A DNA stretch of 64,000 nucleotides from NCBI GenBank assembly GCA_963575645.1, contig OY754470.1, forward strand, positions 3,852,501 through 3,916,500. Reading direction: 5' to 3'. The position numbers and the translations under genes are program-made. The notes below the pieces were generated by a model. It worked only from the letters and a program-made list of their open reading frames with translations. It did no database searches and was not told where the DNA came from. How positions within the stretch are numbered: the stretch's first letter is position 1; every line of letters begins with the position of its first letter. Source of the DNA: Xanthostigma xanthostigma (Eukaryota > Arthropoda > Insecta > Raphidioptera > Raphidiidae). This document shows positions 60,615 to 64,000 of the stretch, one piece after another.

Positions 60615-61281
60615 GGCTGGTTCGACTTTAAAATGCGTTTTAAGTTTCTAGTGAACGAACGAGTTAGTTTATCGGTGAGTTTGGTCAGTGAGTTTTAGCA
60701 TCTGTTTTATAATGTGACTTACAACGTTGTATGATAGTTTCTTGCAATAATGTGTGCGAATCAACAATTCAACCAATAGAGCTATGAGTACTAACTTAGC
60801 TAACACACAACACATACTTGTGGACTAGATAGAGGTAGCCATGGCCTACTTCACCTGTTGGTCTGCAAACTGTTTAGTGTGCCATCGTGTTAAATTTTCA
60901 TGGGTATGTAAGTATCTAACCTTAGTTCACAGCAACCGACATGGTGTTTTTAATGTTATTTATACATTTCTAGTTATCTGCATGATTTTTTAAATCTTCG
61001 AAGCGCAAAATGCGTAAATATAAATCTATTGTAAAAAGATTGGTTATCTGTAAAGTCGGTTTACGGACGATAGTTTTACGTGATAACGTATTCTGCTCGA
61101 ATATCATATTTAATAATACACTACTGCGCTCTCGCTTGCACGCACAGGGTCAGGCGGAACGTTACACTTTTTCGTGCGTGCAGCTGGTGTTTCATCAATT
61201 TATAAGACGTTATCACGTCAAAAAAATACAGGCAGAACTATATATCTATTAATTAACTATATAAAAATCATTGTCTATCTA

Positions 61282-61597
61282 AGATAGATAGATAGATTTA
61301 TTGATTTAAGTTATACATAGAAATGTTAAAAACACGTCAAAAGAGAAAAAACAAAGATATATACAATGTTAGGGTGCATTTTCCATCTCCAAAAATTCTT
61401 CGTACTTATAGAAGCACTCCTTAACAAAATATTTATAAATGGTTTTTTTAAACATGTTAAGAGCCAGGCTTCTATAGTGGCCAAAGACAGTTTGTTAAAA
61501 AATTGAAAACCTAAGTAATTAGGACCAAAAGTTGAATTTTTTGTTAGAAAAAAAGGAATGACAAGATCTTCTTTTATTCTTGTATTGTACTGTATTC
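61282..61597 (-). mobile_element. 5'-truncated LINE end on the minus strand
   Basis: Inserted in family F copy 4, as shown by comparison with uninterrupted copies. On the minus strand it reads through an ORF end to a TAA at 61371-61369, then a short 3' UTR that finishes with an ATCT repeat, the same tail type as the LINE at 17416. The boundaries are accurate to a few bases because the junction shares CTA with the target. Confidence 0.75.
61369..61491 (-). pseudogene. C-terminal tail of a LINE ORF2
   Basis: The minus-strand reading ends RSLALNMFKKTIYKYFVKE, then CFYKYEEFLEMENAP and a stop. A basic FKK-I-KYF block followed by FY--EEFL just before the stop is a common C-terminus of arthropod reverse-transcriptase ORFs. 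The longer open frame in the neighbouring register (61326-61604) is a shadow. Confidence 0.55.
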
Positions 61598-61905
61598 TAC
61601 TCAATGTGCGGTGAGTGAAGGCAACAAAGCGTATCGAAAAAATATCTTCGTCTCTTTATTAGATGTAATTCCCTGATTTCTCCGATGATAGGATTGGTCG
61701 GAAGCCATGATGCATATCTTTATGTCAACATAGACATGTCAAAACAGAGCAGTCAATTGTATATCTGTTTCAAAAACGGAATGTCTTTTTTTATGACGTT
61801 AATCCAATGAGAACCAAGAAGGTCTTACGACTTAAAAAAAGACAGAAATATATCTTTGCACCCTAATGGCTTGATTCCGATTTGATTACTATGCTCGGTA
61901 TAGAA

Positions 61906-62440
61906 TAGTGATGTGCCGAATATCCGTATCCGCGGATATCCAAGAGAGAAGAAAGATCCGTATCCGTTAGTTTTTTTGCGGATCTTTTATGGATCTTTTA
62001 CTTTATTAATTTTCAATTCATAGATGAAATTTTATATATATAGGTGATTAGGTAATAATGAAAACCTGTTAAATTCCATTCAGATTATATTTTATTTTTT
62101 TAAATCGTATTTGGCACCTTTATATTGCAAACATTTATCGTAGTGAGTACCATACTAATAGTACATAACTCAAAGGTACTAAATCAACTATCTTTTTAAT
62201 GAGATATTGCACATCGATCTTTGGAAAGAGACAATCTGTTATGAGAGTTAACTCTTTTAGAGGTCAATAACTTTTTCCCATAACAGATAGTCTCTTTCCA
62301 TAGGTCGATGTGCAATATTTATCGCCACGTACTCTAAGAAAGTTAAGATCCGTTTCCCTATCCGCGGATCTTGAAACCAAAAATCCGTATTCAGATCCGT
62401 ATCCGCGGATATACATTTTTAACGATCCGGCACATCACTA
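61906..62440. mobile_element. hAT-type miniature element, family A copy 2, perfect 8-bp target duplication
   Basis: 535 bp from TAGTGATGTGCCGAATATCC to CGATCCGGCACATCACTA, flanked by exact GTATAGAA (61898-61905, 62441-62448). The uninterrupted site, CAGTATAGAATAAAAG, survives in family F copy 3 at about 30714-30724, so both insertion and duplication can be read directly. Very similar to the copy at 1402-1942, including the terminal GGATATCCGTATCCG arrays and the central inverted repeat. Confidence 0.95.
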
Positions 62441-62694
62441 GTATAGAATAAAAGTATATGGGCAGAACCTAACATCGACAAGGGCTCGTAGCTTAAGGTT
62501 ATTGCTTGAAAACTAGCTGTCAAACATTTTTAAAAAAATCTGGTTGAATGTAGGTATGAGGATACTCATATTAAAATGTTAGGTTTTTATCCATGGGCAT
62601 TGCTGTGACAATCGAAGTTTCACGAAAATCCTAATAACTAGAATAATTGCTAATTCTCTTGTCTCTTGATTTATATATTTTATTTTTTTTTCAG

Positions 62695-62867
62695 TGTCAA
62701 GCGATGGAACTGGTGAAGCGTTTGGACGAGGTGCGTTTATTGGAGTCGCGTAAGTCTGCTCGGCTCATGGATCAGGACACAGATTTTGCTCGGCTGGCCG
62801 ACATGTCGTGCGGAGAGCGTAAAAGACAGGCTTCGCACACGATAGACGTGCCGCACGTTCACCAAGG
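62695..62867 (+). CDS. Glut4EF: Glut4EF / ZNF395-like zinc-finger factor, second coding exon
   Basis: Acceptor TTTTTTTTTCAG|TGT opens in phase 0 and gives 57 codons plus 2 nt, CQAMELVKRLDEVRLLESRK and onward. It ends CCAAGG|GTTAGT in phase 2. DEVRLLESRKSARLMDQDTD is charged and soluble-looking. The later SHTIDVP matches the IDVP segment that follows the N-terminal domain in the vertebrate family, and DEVRLLE matches its EEVW-type block. Without splicing the frame would run to 62955 with no family resemblance. The C2H2 zinc fingers should be encoded further right. Confidence 0.85.
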
Positions 62868-64000
62868 GTTAGTATCAACTTGTTACATTACTTACGCCCT
62901 TCTTTGTTTCAAAATGTATTCTCAAAATGTGTCAATTAAGGCTTTTCGAGTATAGGTCCGATATATCTGAAAAGAAGAAATTAAATTAAACAGTTTCGAC
63001 AGTATAAAAGGTTCGGAAGCTAGTCACAAACAGTGTTGCAAAGGCACAATTTAGAGCCGTTGAGATTCCCAGCTACCTGCATGGAACGTGCGCTCGTCGC
63101 TGATTGGCCGTGATCGCTCGTTGCCTTTGGCACTTGTCGCTTTCCTGCTTTAAAGTACAGTCGAGTACGCTTTGTCAAGTTGTTATTGTTATTTTAGTTT
63201 TGTTGAGCTGCGAGTTTGTAGTTTTTCAACAGACTGTACAAGCGCAAGCCCGCATTCGCATCTAACTTCCGAGACTTTTAGATTCGTGGCGCGTATTATA
63301 ACAAATATTATACTACTAAAGAGAAACTGATATCAACATAAGTTTATTTTAAAAAAAAGTTCGGTAAATGATGGTTAAATTGTACTAAAAACAGCCGGAA
63401 AACTTGGAATAAAAAAAGACTGAAAATTGAAAAATATATTTTTTTTGTCAATATATTGTCTGAAAAAAATTGGTCGAGTATTTTATTTATTTGAAGAGTT
63501 CTATTCAGACGTTAATCAAAGATTTGAAAAAAATATAAATATTCTAAGTTATTTTTGTTCCTTATAATAATATAGTTTTGTCACCGAGATATTTTTCTCG
63601 TCTCGTTCCGAGAATTAAATAATCATTTGATCAATAATCTTTCGAGACGAGGTCGAGATTAAAATGCCGAAATTTTGTCACTATCGAGACGAGAACGAAA
63701 CCCTTAAAAAAGTATCGAGATCAGAGTTGAAAAATTTCTCGTGTTGATATACGAGAAAATATTATAAGCTAATAAAGATTGTATTAATATTACGATACAC
63801 CTGGCAATTTTTACTTTCCTGTTTTGATGATTAACTCCTGAAAGGTTAAAAATGCGATCAAGTTAATGAATGATCGATAAAACAGGAAGTGAGAACAAGG
63901 TCAAGAACTGAGGTATTGTGTAAAGTAGCTTGACAATGCAAGTGATTGACGTAACAAAATAATATTATTATGTTTGGTACACTAATAATATCTACAAATA
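62868..64000 (+). other. Start of the next intron
   Basis: Begins at donor GTTAGT. It contains the family D repeat (63006-63300), and about 63575-63760 carries several TCGAGACGAG / CTCGTCTCG motifs in both orientations (for example TTCTCGTCTCGTTCC and ATCGAGACGAGAACGAAAC), suggesting the subterminal repeats of another DNA element whose borders are unclear. No further exon is seen before the window ends. Confidence 0.55.
63006..63300. mobile_element. Miniature element family D copy 2, left end missing
   Basis: Follows 8943-9226 from AAAAGGTTCGGAAGCTAG to GTGGCGCGTATTATA with scattered changes, but lacks the first 25 or so bases (the GCGCCACG end). It contains an extra CAGTGTTG near 63031. Confidence 0.8.

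Larger units (their letters stand above)
61239..62460 (+). mobile_element. Family F element copy 4, interrupted by a LINE and a hAT element
   Basis: Exact 8-bp direct repeats GGCAGAAC flank it (61231-61238, 62461-62468; one extra G precedes the right one). Family modules ATCTATTAATTAACTATAT, ACTCAATGTGCGGTGAGTG, GTAATTCCCTGATTTCTCCG and TATAGAATAAAAGTATAT are all present. The LINE piece splits the CTATCTACTCAATG module, and the hAT element splits GTATAGAATAAAAG. It lacks the GGCGTACCCAG insertion seen in copies 1 and 3. Confidence 0.88.
5659..62694 (+). other. 57,036-bp first coding intron of the Glut4EF-like gene
   Basis: Bounded by donor GTAGGT at 5659 and by a pyrimidine-rich tract ending CAG at 62694. 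Both flanking exons are phase 0 and encode consecutive conserved blocks of one protein family. I found no credible coding exon of the host gene in between, although a short alternative exon could be missed. Most of what can be classified inside is transposable-element debris, annotated separately. Confidence 0.8.

Noticed and set aside
61010-61252. 80-codon plus-strand frame
   Set aside because: It spans an inverted ACGTGATAACGT / ACGTTATCACGT pair of a probable miniature element and runs into the family F border at 61239.

Overview
The window is eukaryotic nuclear DNA, almost certainly from an insect. It is AT-rich, nearly gene-free and crowded with small transposon relics. There are no bacterial operons, RNA operons or CRISPR arrays. 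Several repeat families (short GTAGGTA/TACCTAC runs, CCCGTCCCGG-headed retroposons, small hAT-type elements) resemble those of Lepidoptera and Hemiptera, but the order cannot be fixed from this sequence.

The window is framed by one plus-strand gene. A first coding exon (5269-5658, 130 codons) starts at a good ATG and ends at a GTAGGT donor in phase 0. A second exon (62695-62867) starts at a pyrimidine tract plus CAG in phase 0 and ends at a GTTAGT donor. Together they encode the N-terminal half of a Glut4EF / ZNF395-ZNF704-SLC2A4RG-type zinc-finger transcription factor. The zinc fingers lie beyond the right edge. Everything between is one intron of 57,036 bp.

Left flank (1-5268): a 541-bp hAT-type miniature element, a repeat whose second copy lies inverted in the intron, a SINE-like fragment, a CpG-rich palindromic element, and the presumed promoter and 5' UTR region.

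Intron (5659-62694): nested transposable-element debris. It holds four copies of one family with 8-bp target duplications, other hAT-like elements, a piggyBac-like TTAA element, a pogo/Tigger relic with decayed transposase, two 5'-truncated LINEs with ATCT tails (one with a 15-bp target duplication), a retroposed inverted duplication with a 12-bp target duplication, a tRNA-like SINE head, many foldback elements, a 317-bp tandem repeat at two loci in opposite orientation, and a 108-bp satellite. On the opposite strand near 41.9-42.0 kb is a TATA box, a short leader and a signal-peptide-like exon with a GTAAGT donor: a possible nested gene, and the least expected item in the window.

Right flank (62868-64000): start of the next intron, a second copy of the 8918-9226 element, and a stretch rich in TCGAGACGAG-like repeats.
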